A stretch of DNA of 64,000 nt from Cohnella cholangitidis. GTDB taxonomy: Bacteria; Bacillota; Bacilli; Paenibacillales; Paenibacillaceae. Each line of letters begins with the position of its first letter. Position 1 is the stretch's first letter. Both the position numbers and the translations under genes were made by a program. Below the pieces are notes generated by a model. That model was not told where the DNA came from and ran no database searches. It saw only the letters and a list, made by a program, of their open reading frames with translations. Positions 1 to 10,436 of this stretch are shown here, piece by piece. The stretch covers positions 806,001 through 870,000 of the forward strand of contig NZ_CP041969.1 in assembly GCF_014107495.1 (NCBI RefSeq). The letters run 5' to 3'.

Positions 1-74
1 CCCCAAGTTCATCCATCTTTCCGTGTGACTTATTTTATTCTGCCCATTGTCGAAATCACAGCCAACATAAAAAA

Positions 75-99
75 GAAAACCCAACAGGTGTGGGTTTTC
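75..99 (-). terminator. Intrinsic terminator of holA
   Basis: A perfect 9-bp stem (75-83 pairing with 91-99) with a 7-base loop. On the minus strand the stem is followed by a run of six T, so it is a Rho-independent terminator for the leftward holA transcript that stops at 110. Confidence 0.85.
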
Positions 100-109
100 A
101 AGGTTAGCG

Positions 110-1141
110 TTAGCTTGCGCCTTGGGAGCCGGTTTTGAGGAGGAATAGCTCGAGGCCGAGCGTTTTTTCGACGCGGCCCGTTTTCATCGCGTAGTCAAGG
201 TCGGCTAGCTCGGATAGAAGATTGGCTAAACGTTCCTGGCTGAACTTGCGCGCTTGTTCTCCCGTGATTTTCACGGCGTACGGATGCAAGCCGATCTGGG
301 ACGCCATTTGCTGCGGAGAATAACCTTGGTTTCCTAGCTCTTTGACGTACAGCATATTGCGGAATTGCCGCACGAGCAGCGCCATCAGCTTGATCGGCTC
401 CTCGCGTTGCTTGAGCAGATCGTGATACAGCTTGATCGCTTCCGCGGTACGGAGCGCGGCAAGTTCCTCCGTTAGCTTGAATACGTTCTGCTCCGTTGCC
501 ATAGGAACTAGCGAACGCACCGATTCCAACGTCACCGAACCGCCCGAGCCCGCATGCAAGCATAACTTGTCGGTCTCCGCCGCCAGCGCGTGCATATCCG
601 TCCCTACTCGCCTTAATAGCTCCTCCGCCGCGTGGTTTTCCATAGCTCTTCCTTGATTAGACGCGCGTTTAAGCAGCCATTGCAGCAGCTCCTCAGGCTG
701 CAATGGACTGAAAGAGACGACGGCATCGTTCGCCTTCGCCGTCTTGACCAGCTTCTTGCGCTCGTCCAGTTTCTCGTGGTGCACCATGAACACGAGCACG
801 GTCGTATCCGATGGCTGCCCCATGTAAGCCAGCAAGCTTTCGGGACGGTGTTCGATGCGGGACGATTCTTTGCCCGATGCGAACAATACGCTGTCCCTGA
901 CGAGAATAATTTTGCTGGGAACAAGGAAGGGAAGGGTCTCCGCTTCCTCCAAAATGCTGTCTATCGAGGTTTCCCCCGTATCGAATCGAATGACCGCCAT
1001 ATCCCGATGTTCGGGCTGAACCGAATGTTCAAGCAATCGTTCGACAAATTCGTTCATGATATAAGTTTCGGTTCCGAAACAAACGTATATCGGGGATACG
1101 TTCCCTTGCTTGATCGATCGAAAAGCTTGTTTAGCGTCCAT
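110..1141 (-). CDS. holA: DNA polymerase III subunit delta
   Basis: The protein of 343 residues matches in length and layout the delta subunit of the clamp loader (B. subtilis YqeN/HolA), which opens the beta sliding clamp and loads it on primed DNA. Seen in the sequence: an N-terminal stretch of the type IYVCFGTETYIMNEF, a central AAA+-like region without a Walker A motif (normal for delta), and the C-terminal collar helices with LMALLVRQFRNMLYVKEL. In B. subtilis holA follows comEC closely; here two ECF sigma loci are placed between them. It is followed by its own terminator at 75-99. The start is the ATG at 1139-1141. Confidence 0.95.
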   Translation of the reverse strand: MDAKQAFRSIKQGNVSPIYVCFGTETYIMNEFVERLLEHSVQPEHRDMAVIRFDTGETSIDSILEEAETLPFLVPSKIILVRDSVLFASGKESSRIEHRPESLLAYMGQPSDTTVLVFMVHHEKLDERKKLVKTAKANDAVVSFSPLQPEELLQWLLKRASNQGRAMENHAAEELLRRVGTDMHALAAETDKLCLHAGSGGSVTLESVRSLVPMATEQNVFKLTEELAALRTAEAIKLYHDLLKQREEPIKLMALLVRQFRNMLYVKELGNQGYSPQQMASQIGLHPYAVKITGEQARKFSQERLANLLSELADLDYAMKTGRVEKTLGLELFLLKTGSQGAS

Positions 1142-1194
1142 TGCGCCGATCCCCTAACCTTATGTACTCCTTCTAATTGTACACTAAACAACAA

Positions 1195-1227
1195 AGAGAT
1201 CACACCTTTAAGCAAGGCGCGATCTCT
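1195..1227 (-). terminator. Terminator after the anti-sigma gene
   Basis: Bases 1195-1206 pair with 1216-1227 (12 pairs including two G-U) around a 9-base loop, and the minus-strand continuation is T-rich (TTGTTGTTT). It would end leftward transcripts coming from the sigma/anti-sigma pair (1366-2894) before holA. Bases 1228-1365 hold no convincing gene; the small yqzM found here in B. subtilis was not recognised. Confidence 0.6.
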
Positions 1228-1365
1228 CTGTCCTCGGACATCTATATCAACGTTCGCCGGCCGGCCCATGGTGCCGTGCGCGAACGACCGTGACGATGGT
1301 CCAAAGACGATCGTCAACTTCGTCTGTACACTATACGCGATTTCGCGCAAAGTGTGACAACCGAA

Positions 1366-2349
1366 TTAACGTTTTGATTCTTTTGCCGCGGCGACATCGA
1401 ATTGCCATTGGCTCTCATTGCCCTCTGCATCGGTGAACGTAAAGTACAATAGCGTGCTTTCGTCGTTCCAACTCAAGAGACTTATTTTGCCGTCCTTAGC
1501 CTGAGAGCTATAATACTCGCTGCCGTCTTCATTGAGATACACTTGGAACGTTCCGCCATCCGAGACCGCGATCGCTTTCCATTTCCCGTCCGGTGAATCC
1601 ACTGCCGCGGCCGGTACTGAATATCCCGAAATCGCCGGATTGTCGGAGTTGATCTTTAACGGACTTTCGGCAACCGGAACCGATTCGATTCTGTTAGCCG
1701 ATGCGTCCAGCTTCTTCCCGCTATCGGAATCGATTGCATCGTTGGAATCCTGAGCCCCGGAGAAGGCCCTAGGCTCCGCCCCACCGGCTTGATCTTCAAC
1801 TCCGCCTTGCTGCTTACTTTCCATTTTCGCCTCCGGCGAATCTTCCAACCCTTTTCTCATCATCAAAGCGGAAGATCCTTCGCTTGCGGGAGCAGCCGCC
1901 GGGCTCGGCGCCGCTGCTTCGTTATTGCTGCCGGTTCCGCCTAGCGTCCATTGTCCCGGGTTGCTGAACAACAACAGCCCTGCGACAATGCCCGCTGCGA
2001 CAGCGCCCGATATTTTGCCGAACAAATGTCTTGCCGGACGATTCGATCTACCCGATGGCGTTGAAGTCGGCGCGCTCGAATCGGAGCGTTCTTGGCTTAC
2101 GTTCAAGCCTTTCGAAGATTCAGCCGCATGAAGGCGATCCAGTTCCGGAAGAATCGCGTCTACAAGGCTGTATTTGGGAACGACCCGCGGCAATTGCTCT
2201 AATTCGCTCGACAACTTCTGCAATCTAGCTAACATGGCGGCGCAATCAGGGCATTGACCAGCATGATCCATCATGAGCGATGTTTCTTGTTGATCCAAAT
2301 CCCCGTCAATATAACGCTGCATGAGTTCCATCACCTCTTGGCAAATCAT
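1366..2349 (-). CDS. Zinc-finger (ZAS) anti-sigma factor, membrane protein
   Basis: The N-terminus carries the anti-sigma zinc-finger pattern H-x3-C-x2-C (DHAGQCPDCAAML, residues about 28-40), typical of RsiW-type anti-ECF factors that hold the sigma factor at the membrane. One membrane segment follows at about residues 115-132 (AVAAGIVAGLLLF). The outer part is a low-complexity Ser/Ala/Asp linker followed by a small domain with DGKWKAIAVSDGG, possibly a sensor. Its ATG overlaps the sigma stop codon as ATGA (2346-2349), so the two are translationally coupled. The inducing signal cannot be read from the sequence. Confidence 0.85.
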   Translation of the reverse strand: MICQEVMELMQRYIDGDLDQQETSLMMDHAGQCPDCAAMLARLQKLSSELEQLPRVVPKYSLVDAILPELDRLHAAESSKGLNVSQERSDSSAPTSTPSGRSNRPARHLFGKISGAVAAGIVAGLLLFSNPGQWTLGGTGSNNEAAAPSPAAAPASEGSSALMMRKGLEDSPEAKMESKQQGGVEDQAGGAEPRAFSGAQDSNDAIDSDSGKKLDASANRIESVPVAESPLKINSDNPAISGYSVPAAAVDSPDGKWKAIAVSDGGTFQVYLNEDGSEYYSSQAKDGKISLLSWNDESTLLYFTFTDAEGNESQWQFDVAAAKESKR

Positions 2350-2894
2350 CCCCGGACACCACCTTTCTGATAATCTTGAAGTAGAATTTGCAATTGTTGC
2401 CGGGCTCTGAATAAGTAGGATTTAACGGTGTTTAAAGGTAAATTCAACGAGTCGGCAATTTCATTGTACGAAAAATCCTGCAGATACCTGAGAACGACAA
2501 CGGTACGATGATGCTCGGGAAGCTTACCGATGGCCTCGCGTATTTCCTCCGCGGCGTATGCGGAAAGAACCTCGGTCTCCACATTATCCCCCGCTTGAAA
2601 TACCATTTCATGCTCGTCGATGGATACGGACGGTTTTTTGCGCCGAAATTTATCAATGCATATGTTCGTTACAATCCGTTGCACCCAGGTGCGAAATTGA
2701 GCTTTTTCCTCATAGGAATCGATTTTCGTATAAATGCGAATGAGCGCGTCTTGAGAAGCGTCCATGGCATCCTGCTCGTTATTTAATAAATAATAAGCCG
2801 TCCGATATACTTGATTCTCAATTTCGCGGAGTAGCGTAACGAGAGCTTCCCGGTCGCCCGCTTGTGCGGCTTTGATCAGAGCCGGCTCCACCAC
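2346..2894 (-). CDS. RNA polymerase ECF sigma factor
   Basis: A group 4 sigma factor of 182 residues. Region 2 is visible as ASQDALIRIYTKIDSYEEKA followed by FRTWVQRIVTNICID, and region 4 as LPEHHRTVVVLRYL with the helix-turn-helix FSYNEIADSLNLPLNTVKSY. It starts with GTG at 2894, preceded 8-9 bases upstream by a strong GGGAGGAGG site. It is coupled to the zinc-finger anti-sigma gene downstream, the usual arrangement for SigW-like systems, and has its own candidate promoter at 2921-2950, suggesting autoregulation. Target genes are unknown. Confidence 0.92.
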   Translation of the reverse strand: MVEPALIKAAQAGDREALVTLLREIENQVYRTAYYLLNNEQDAMDASQDALIRIYTKIDSYEEKAQFRTWVQRIVTNICIDKFRRKKPSVSIDEHEMVFQAGDNVETEVLSAYAAEEIREAIGKLPEHHRTVVVLRYLQDFSYNEIADSLNLPLNTVKSYLFRARQQLQILLQDYQKGGVRG

Positions 2895-2920
2895 AGAAGA
2901 TCCTCCTCCCCTGCACCCTC

Positions 2921-2950
2921 TCAGACGTTAGCGTCCGTATAAAGGTTGCA
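2921..2950 (-). promoter_or_regulatory. Candidate autoregulated ECF promoter
   Basis: On the minus strand a TGCAAC element (2945-2950) is separated by 17 bases from CGTCTGA (2921-2927). This resembles the TGAAAC/CGTA-type elements of ECF sigma factors and lies about 30 bases upstream of the sigma start codon, where autoregulation is expected. Confidence 0.5.
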
Positions 2951-3042
2951 ATCCCCCCGAGGGAATTTTCGGTAATTAATAATAACTAATTTAAGTCTAG
3001 CAAAAATGTTTCAAAAGGCATAATGTTTTATGTGGAATTTAC

Positions 3043-3071
3043 GGAACCGAATCCCATTATACACTGTCTAA
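3043..3071 (+). promoter_or_regulatory. Candidate autoregulated ECF promoter
   Basis: GGAACC (3043-3048), 17 bases, then GTCTAA (3066-3071). This matches the GGAAC/GTC form common to ECF promoters and sits directly before the ribosome binding site GGAGGTG (3078-3084) of the next sigma gene. The implied leader is very short, which lowers confidence. Confidence 0.45.
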
Positions 3072-3089
3072 TAGGTTGGAGGTGAACCT

Positions 3090-3623
3090 ATGGGCTCGGA
3101 ATATTTAAAGCATGTCGACTCCGTCGACGGATCGGAGCTTAGGCGGCTGATGGATCAATACGGGGACGACGTGTGGAAATACGCCTACGCGCTAACCAAA
3201 GACAGGGAGCAGGCAAAAGATATCGCGCAAGAGGTGTTCATTAAAGCGCATTACAGCATCCATACGTTCAGAGGCCAATCCTCCATTAAGACGTGGTTGC
3301 TCGCTATCACTAGAAATCTATCGCTGAATTACTTATCTTCCAGCTATTTTCGCAGAATTCTTCTCTTCGGAACCGTCAAGCCGCGCCAATCGACGCCTTC
3401 GGCCGAGTCGGCTTATATCGGACGGCAATCCGCCTCGGAGCTGTGGGCGATCATTATGAAGCTGTCTAACAAGCTGCGCGAGGTGCTTGTTCTCGATTTG
3501 GAGCACGATTTAAGCGTTCAAGAAATGGCCGCGTTGCTCCGCCTGCCCGAAGGGACCGTTAAGTCCAGGCTCCATCGAGCGCGCAAGGAAGTAGAAAACG
3601 AGTTAAAGGGGTGGGGAAAATGA
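3090..3623 (+). CDS. RNA polymerase ECF sigma factor
   Basis: The 177-residue protein has ECF region 2 (KDREQAKDIAQEVFIKAHY, then SSIKTWLLAITRNLSLNYL) and region 4 (LSNKLREVLVLDLEHDLSVQ, then the helix-turn-helix EMAALLRLPEGTVKSRLHRA). The start ATG lies 5 bases after GGAGGTG. The gene is transcribed away from the other ECF pair and overlaps the following membrane protein gene by 13 bases, so the two form a sigma/anti-sigma unit. It has no close sequence similarity to the neighbouring 2346-2894 sigma beyond the family motifs. Confidence 0.92.
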   Translation: MGSEYLKHVDSVDGSELRRLMDQYGDDVWKYAYALTKDREQAKDIAQEVFIKAHYSIHTFRGQSSIKTWLLAITRNLSLNYLSSSYFRRILLFGTVKPRQSTPSAESAYIGRQSASELWAIIMKLSNKLREVLVLDLEHDLSVQEMAALLRLPEGTVKSRLHRARKEVENELKGWGK

Positions 3624-5086
3624 ACGAAAACAAGCCGGACTGGTACGGCGACGCAAAAGGCGGATTGGGGAACAATGCGTTCACCGAGCAAATGAAGCAG
3701 GAAGTGAATCGACGAATTCGCGAGCGACGGCCCGCGCGCAAAAAACACGGTCTATGGACCGCGGTTGCCGCCTTTGCGGTCTGTGTCATCGCCCTCCTGC
3801 TGTTCATGCCCGATCTAACGAATGACCGGGCTCCATCGCCCGCCGGAACCGATACGCCCAACATCGAAAGCACGCCTCCGACACCGTCGCCGACCGAGAG
3901 CATCCCGCCCGCGGAGACGCCGGTCTCTACTCCCGAGGAGCAGGTTCAGCTTGCTTATCGGAATGTTGAAGATACGTTGGGCGATTATCCGGTCGAGGTC
4001 AACCGAATTGAAGCGACTCGAATAGCGAAGTCTTCCGTCATCGTCAAGCGGGTCATCGAGCTCGGAGATTTAGGAAATTTCATTGTTTACTTGAAAAACG
4101 AAGAGGATACCCAACTATACTCGGGTATGGAAATTCACGCCGCCGGTCCGGGTTCCGCCCCCGCTTCCGATATTTACGAGCTAGGTCCCGCGGGCGAGAT
4201 ACAATATCTGAACGACGTTGAAGTTACGGGAAGCAACTTGTTCGGCCAATTTCAAATTCGGATCTATGGCGTATGCGGAGCCAATTGCGTGACGAACAAT
4301 TGGATTCACTTCGAAGAAACCGCTCCAGGCGTCCCGATTAGCGACTTTAGGCTCAACTCGCACGTTGCGGAAATGGATATCGACGAAGACGGAACGATGG
4401 AAGCGATCGTACAGGAAACTTCAACGATAAGCCAAGTCGAAATTATCAAAAAAATAAACGGCCAATTCCAAATCGCCGATTTGAATATCGCGCTTAAAGC
4501 CGAACACCCTAACTCCGTTACTTTCGACAAGGAGAAACGCGTCTTTAAAGCGCTCTTCCCTAACCGCAGCTTAAGCTATCAGCATAAGAAGGGCGAGGAC
4601 ACGCTTGTACTCGTAGAAGATTCCGAAACCGAAACGGATCAAGACCAGCTCATCGTCGGCGGCATATACGAAGGGAACGACACGATTTCGCTTCAGGTTG
4701 ACGGAACGGCAATCGACGCTCAGTGGTTCAAGGATCCCTACGACGACTTCGGCTTGTATATTCCCGAATCCATGAAGACGGTCAAGTTCGAGGACGGATA
4801 CGAATATGCAACCAAAGACGGGAAGGCGACCCTATCCATCCTAAATTCGGACCAGGCATCTACTCCTTATTTGCGTAAAGAGAAAGATCTAAGCCGCTAC
4901 TCCGAATACATCGGATCGGAGTTCTGGGGGGATGACCAGTCTATCCGCTATGACCATTTTTCGGTCCAATTAGCGCCGAACTATTCGGTTCGGATCTCGA
5001 TTCGCACGAAAACCGAACAAACCGAGCAAATCCGGCCGCTGCTGCTGGCGGTCGTATCGAACATTCGCTACGCTCCAGCCGAATGA
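3611..5086 (+). CDS. Probable membrane-bound anti-sigma factor with large outer domain
   Basis: The 491-residue protein overlaps the sigma gene and is therefore its likely regulator. A short cytoplasmic part (about 45 residues, no zinc-finger Cys/His pattern) precedes one membrane segment (TAVAAFAVCVIALLLFMP, about residues 54-72), then a Pro/Thr/Ser-rich linker and an outer part of about 370 residues. This contains a DIDEDGTMEAIV stretch resembling the calcium-binding loops of FG-GAP/VCBS repeats and a C-terminal domain with DDFGLYIPESMKTVKFEDGY. Assignment as an anti-sigma rests on position and topology rather than on a recognised anti-sigma domain. Confidence 0.7.
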   Translation: MGKMNENKPDWYGDAKGGLGNNAFTEQMKQEVNRRIRERRPARKKHGLWTAVAAFAVCVIALLLFMPDLTNDRAPSPAGTDTPNIESTPPTPSPTESIPPAETPVSTPEEQVQLAYRNVEDTLGDYPVEVNRIEATRIAKSSVIVKRVIELGDLGNFIVYLKNEEDTQLYSGMEIHAAGPGSAPASDIYELGPAGEIQYLNDVEVTGSNLFGQFQIRIYGVCGANCVTNNWIHFEETAPGVPISDFRLNSHVAEMDIDEDGTMEAIVQETSTISQVEIIKKINGQFQIADLNIALKAEHPNSVTFDKEKRVFKALFPNRSLSYQHKKGEDTLVLVEDSETETDQDQLIVGGIYEGNDTISLQVDGTAIDAQWFKDPYDDFGLYIPESMKTVKFEDGYEYATKDGKATLSILNSDQASTPYLRKEKDLSRYSEYIGSEFWGDDQSIRYDHFSVQLAPNYSVRISIRTKTEQTEQIRPLLLAVVSNIRYAPAE

Positions 5087-5112
5087 CCCGACATGGTCGC
5101 CTCTTGCCGCAG

Positions 5113-7745
5113 TTACGGCTTGCCAGGCGGCCTTGTTCCATTCCCGGTCCGCAACGTTCTTCGTTCCATAGTTCCTTCAGGCTTAATCCGGTATTGAATC
5201 TCTCCGTTCAAATCCGTTCTCCATACGAGACTGCCTGCTTCCGCAAGGCGATCCAGCACGTCGCCGTTCGGATGACCGTAGAAATTGTTAGCCCCTACGG
5301 AAATAACCGTCTCCCGGGGTAACCAGTAGGTTGTCCATAGCGGTGTAGTTGAAGTTTTGCTGCCGTGATGTTCTGCTTTGAGGACGTCGATCCGATGAAC
5401 CGCTCCCGGCTTGACGTCATTAAGGGTATCGCTTGCCTCCCTAACGACGATTTCCTCCTCCCCGCTTTCCTCCAAGTCTCCGGGAAACAAAAATGTCCGG
5501 CCGAATATCGTTACGTATAGAACAACGCTGCTCTCGTTCTGATCGTTCTCTATCGAAATTTGGTTTGCGTCGCTTCCAACTGCCGGAGTCATGGGATAGA
5601 GAACTCTGATCGCCGTTGATTCGTCGACAATCCAATCCATCAGCGCGTGAACGGCGTAAGCCGGAATATTGCCGGCCGTTGCCGTTTGGAGCAACTTCAA
5701 CACGCCTGGCGAATCCTTCACCGTCCCGTTGAACAGCAACGTTCGAACGGGAATATTGTCAAGAACCGCTTGCGCGCCTCCGATATGGTCGGCATCGAAA
5801 TGCGTCAGTACCAGTGCGTCGAGCTCTCTTACCCCGCGCTTCAGAAGCAAAGGAACGATCAGCTTGCGGCCGACTTCATAGGGGTCTCGGCGAGTTTTCC
5901 ATTGTTCGCCCGCTTTGCGGAACTGAACCGTCCCGCCTGAATCGATGAGAATGTTCTTGCCGCCGCCGGTCCGGATCAAGATGCTATCGCCTTGGCCGAC
6001 GTTGAGGAAAGACACCGACGCGCTATGATTCATCCAAGCCGGCTCATATCCCCATACGAACCAACATCCGACGGCAAACGTGAAAACAATGCGGGTTACG
6101 ATCCTGATACCGATACGCGGGCGAACCGTCGTTTCCGTTGTCCTGCAAGCTACAGTTGCGGTTATATCGTCTGATCGGGCCATGGCCTCGGCTTCTTGTC
6201 TCTCCCACCACGCTTGCTCCTCTCGGCGGACCAATCTTCTTTTTAATCCGACGATGCCTAAGCCCATAAACACATACGCCGCCGCAACCCATGTTAAGGA
6301 AGGCTGCGGCCATACCGTTCTTAATCCGACAAAAGAATCAAGCCAATCGATGAGGTCGAAAGTCCATTGATTGCCTATCGAAGCCATCCTGGCCGGGATG
6401 ATTCCCATCGGCAGCCATATCGCGCCCAATACGATCGAAGCCATTCCAAGCGGCATAACGATGAAGCTAATAAACGGAACAAGCAGGAAATTAGCCGGCA
6501 ACGATAGCAAATGAACGGCGTGAAAGTAGTAGATCGTAACCGGAAACGAGACGAGCTGGGCGGTTAACGTTACGGCTGCCGCCCCCCTTAACCACTTCCA
6601 GCGAATCGGAAGCGACTCCGTAATCGAGGGAACGAAGAGAATTAATCCGGCCGTCACGAGAAAGGAGAGCTGAAAGCTGACATCTTCGATTAGCAACGGA
6701 TTCCACAGGAGCATGGCCATCGCGGCCGCGAGCAATAGATGAAGCCCGTCCTTCAAAGCATGCCGGCGAGCTAGCCAAAGCGCGAGCATGGCCATTAAGC
6801 ATGCGCGAACGGCCGATGGGGAGCTCCCGTAAGGAGCATATACAGGGGCATCATCGCAATGGTCATGCTTAATGCTCTTTCTCTCGTCATCCTCGCCCAA
6901 GCACCGATTTGCAGCAACAAATATACGATTACGCCGACATGCAATCCCGAAATGGCCAACACGTGCGTCAAGCCGAGCCGCGCAAAATGATCGTACTGTT
7001 CCGGATTCAGTTCCGAACGTATTCCGACGACTAATCCTTTCATATATCCTTTATCCGCATCGCCGTACAACCTATCCATCAATGCGCCGATTTTGTTGCG
7101 TATATCGTCCAATACTCTCAACGGATAGTCACGCCAAGAGACGGACTCCCCGGTGAAAGCAACGGCGTTCAAGCCCCTGACGGCAAGCTGCCAGTGAATG
7201 CCTTGCTTCGTTAAGTAATCGCGATAGTCGAAAGCTCCGAAGTTGCCCGCTTCGCCCGGCAACTGCAATACGCCCGCTATCCGGATTCTCTCTCCTCTTC
7301 GCCAACCGGAAACGATCCGTTGGTCGTCTTCTTTGGCGAGTTTGATTCTGATCATTACCGTTTCCGAGATATCCTGCCCTTGGGAAGCTCCCGGGAAGAT
7401 TATCGCGCTGCCGCGCAATCGGAATGATGCCAGATCCCCGTCTACTTCGACTGTTGAGGCTATAAGACCTTCGACTCTAATTTCCGCATCTATCGTTACG
7501 GCAGAAACCTCGATATCGGATAGATTGCGTTGTTCCACCCAGAATCGTTCCCCGTATGCCAATACTAAAGCCAATCCGCAGATAATCGTCGATCTCGCAT
7601 TAATTGTTCCCATGAATGCTAGACTCAACAATAAAGAGAGCAAGCCGAACAACGCAACGATAACGGCATGTCCCTGAAATAACGATCCGATCGAGACGCC
7701 CACGATCCAACAACAAGCTACCGAGACTAAAGGTCTCCCGTTCAT
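5113..7745 (-). pseudogene. comEC: comEC, DNA-uptake channel, frameshifted
   Basis: ComEC is the multi-pass membrane channel that passes single-stranded DNA into competent cells. The first part (6795-7745, 316 residues) has the N-terminal domain and the start of the Competence domain up to MPLYMLLTGA. The reading then moves to another frame that continues with SPSAVRACLMAMLALW and runs to 5113 (membrane helices, then a metallo-beta-lactamase-like domain with THFDADHIGG). The switch lies at about 6818-6827, where a GGAGCTCCCC run (minus strand) appears to lack one base. With one base restored the product would be about 877 residues, normal for ComEC. The ATG at 7745 has a GGAGGTG site. Either a real lesion or a homopolymer undercall. 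Confidence 0.85.
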
Positions 7746-7773
7746 CTTTCACCTCCATGCCGTCTAACGACAA

Positions 7774-7813
7774 AAGCACCCCTTCGCCGAGCGAGCTCGG
7801 CGAAGAGGTGCTT
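7774..7813 (-). terminator. Strong intrinsic terminator after comEB
   Basis: An 18-bp stem (7774-7791 with 7796-7813) closed by a tetraloop, with TTTGTC following on the minus strand. It separates comEB from comEC, which are cotranscribed in B. subtilis. Confidence 0.85.
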
Positions 7814-7845
7814 CCTCTTCCGTAATCTTTAATTGGTTTTCCTTG

Positions 7846-8364
7846 CTAAGATCCATCTTGCACTTCGGTATCCGCCGGGGGAACGTAATTCGCGATTTGC
7901 CTGAACAGTACGCCTCGTTGCTGCATCAGCGCGGCAACCTTTCCGTGATCTTTCAAATACGGGCGGAAATAGACGATTTCCACGATCCCGCTATTTGCCA
8001 GCATATTCGCGCAAGTCCAGCAAGGCTGATCCGTAACGTACACGATCGAGCCTTCGCGATCGACACGATCCGTGAACAGAAGAAGATTCTGCTCCGCGTG
8101 AATAGTTCGGATGCAGCGCTGCTTCTTGATCATCTCCCCGCTTGATGATCCCGCGGGTGCGGCCTCGTATTCTTCGACGATCATGCAGCCCGCCTCGGAG
8201 CAATCCTGAACGCCCATCGGAGCGCCGTTATAAGCGGTTCCCAATAGCTTCTTCCCTTGCACGAGCACGGTTCCGACATGACGTCTCGGACAGCGGGAAC
8301 GAGTCGACGCCATAAAGGCAATATCCATGAAATACGTATCCCAGTCTTTACGAAGGGCTGTCAT
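7846..8364 (-). CDS. comEB: dCMP deaminase ComEB
   Basis: The 172-residue protein belongs to the zinc cytidine/deoxycytidylate deaminases, converting dCMP to dUMP for dTMP synthesis. The zinc site is visible as HAEQN (His plus catalytic Glu) and PCWTCANML (two Cys). In B. subtilis ComEB lies in the comE operon but is not required for DNA uptake itself. The start ATG is preceded by GGAGGT. Its own terminator separates it from comEC and metY lies upstream, so the operon is rearranged compared with B. subtilis. Confidence 0.93.
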   Translation of the reverse strand: MTALRKDWDTYFMDIAFMASTRSRCPRRHVGTVLVQGKKLLGTAYNGAPMGVQDCSEAGCMIVEEYEAAPAGSSSGEMIKKQRCIRTIHAEQNLLLFTDRVDREGSIVYVTDQPCWTCANMLANSGIVEIVYFRPYLKDHGKVAALMQQRGVLFRQIANYVPPADTEVQDGS

Positions 8365-8396
8365 GCTTCATAACCTCCACTTGCTAACTTGCTGAT

Positions 8397-9689
<1,293 letters not shown>

Positions 9690-9773
9690 TCAATAACCTC
9701 CCAAGATGGATATAAATAAAACACTCTACCATTTTCTCATATTTACGGCGAATGTTAAAGCTAGCTTTGGTTT

Positions 9774-10319
9774 TTATTGCCTCGCGGCCGCTTGAACGAG
9801 CACGGAGATCCTCTCGAATACTTTAGGACCGATCCCTTTCACCTCTAGCAACTGATCAACGCTGCGGAATCCGTTATGCTGATCGCGGTAAGATAGGATC
9901 GCCTTCGCTTTAGATGGACCGATGCCTGGCAACGTTTCCAGTTGGTCTTGCGTCGCTAGGTTAAGATCGAGGAGTCGCGAAGAGGACTCGGCCGGGGCGG
10001 GCGACGCCCCGGATGATGCGGCGGGTTCCGTCGTTTGGCGAGAACCCGGGGATGGCTCGGCTTGATCGGAGCGGGCGTCGGGCACGGCTTCTTTCGATGG
10101 CAGTCGGCTTGCGCTTGGAGCTGATTCGGTTGATGGAGCTGCCGCATGGTCCGTCAAAGCTTGTATAGCCGTTTGCAACGGTTCGTTAGCCGGCGTCCAC
10201 TCCGCGATCTACGACGAACCGGAATTGAACATGAATGCAAACGAGAGAAAAGAAACTGCCGCAAGCATCAAGCACGTTGCGACTATTTTATTCCGATTGC
10301 CGGCTTTGGCTTTTTTCAT
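9774..10319 (-). pseudogene. comEA: comEA, DNA receptor, with in-frame amber codon
   Basis: ComEA is the membrane-anchored double-stranded DNA receptor of the competence machine. Translation from the ATG at 10317-10319, which has a good site (CGGAGG), gives a membrane anchor (VATCLMLAAVSFLSFAFMF) and then meets TAG at 10209-10211 as codon 37. The same frame continues as IAEWTPANEPLQTAIQAL through a Pro/Ser/Ala-rich linker to the helix-hairpin-helix DNA-binding domain (LNLATQDQLETLPGIG, then AKAILSYRD and VKGIGPKVFERI). Without the TAG it would be 181 residues, a normal ComEA. A single base substitution explains it. The downstream part alone would lack the anchor. Confidence 0.82.
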
Positions 10320-10436
10320 GGATCGATCCTCCGATTTATTTAATTGCTTTCATGTTTTCAATGAAAAAGTATCATCTCGGCCAAGCGCTGATTCATACAA
10401 TGAGATGTAAATAGTTCGTCGTAGGAGGGACAAAGG

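Noticed and set aside
1054..1350. A 98-codon minus-strand frame between holA and the anti-sigma gene
   Set aside because: It overlaps the holA start and the terminator at 1195-1227, and it does not resemble YqzM.
632..1357. A 241-codon plus-strand frame opposite holA
   Set aside because: Antisense to holA, no ribosome site, shadow composition.
9690..9773. A SAM or Met riboswitch before metY
   Set aside because: Only 84 bases are present, without kink-turn or terminator elements.
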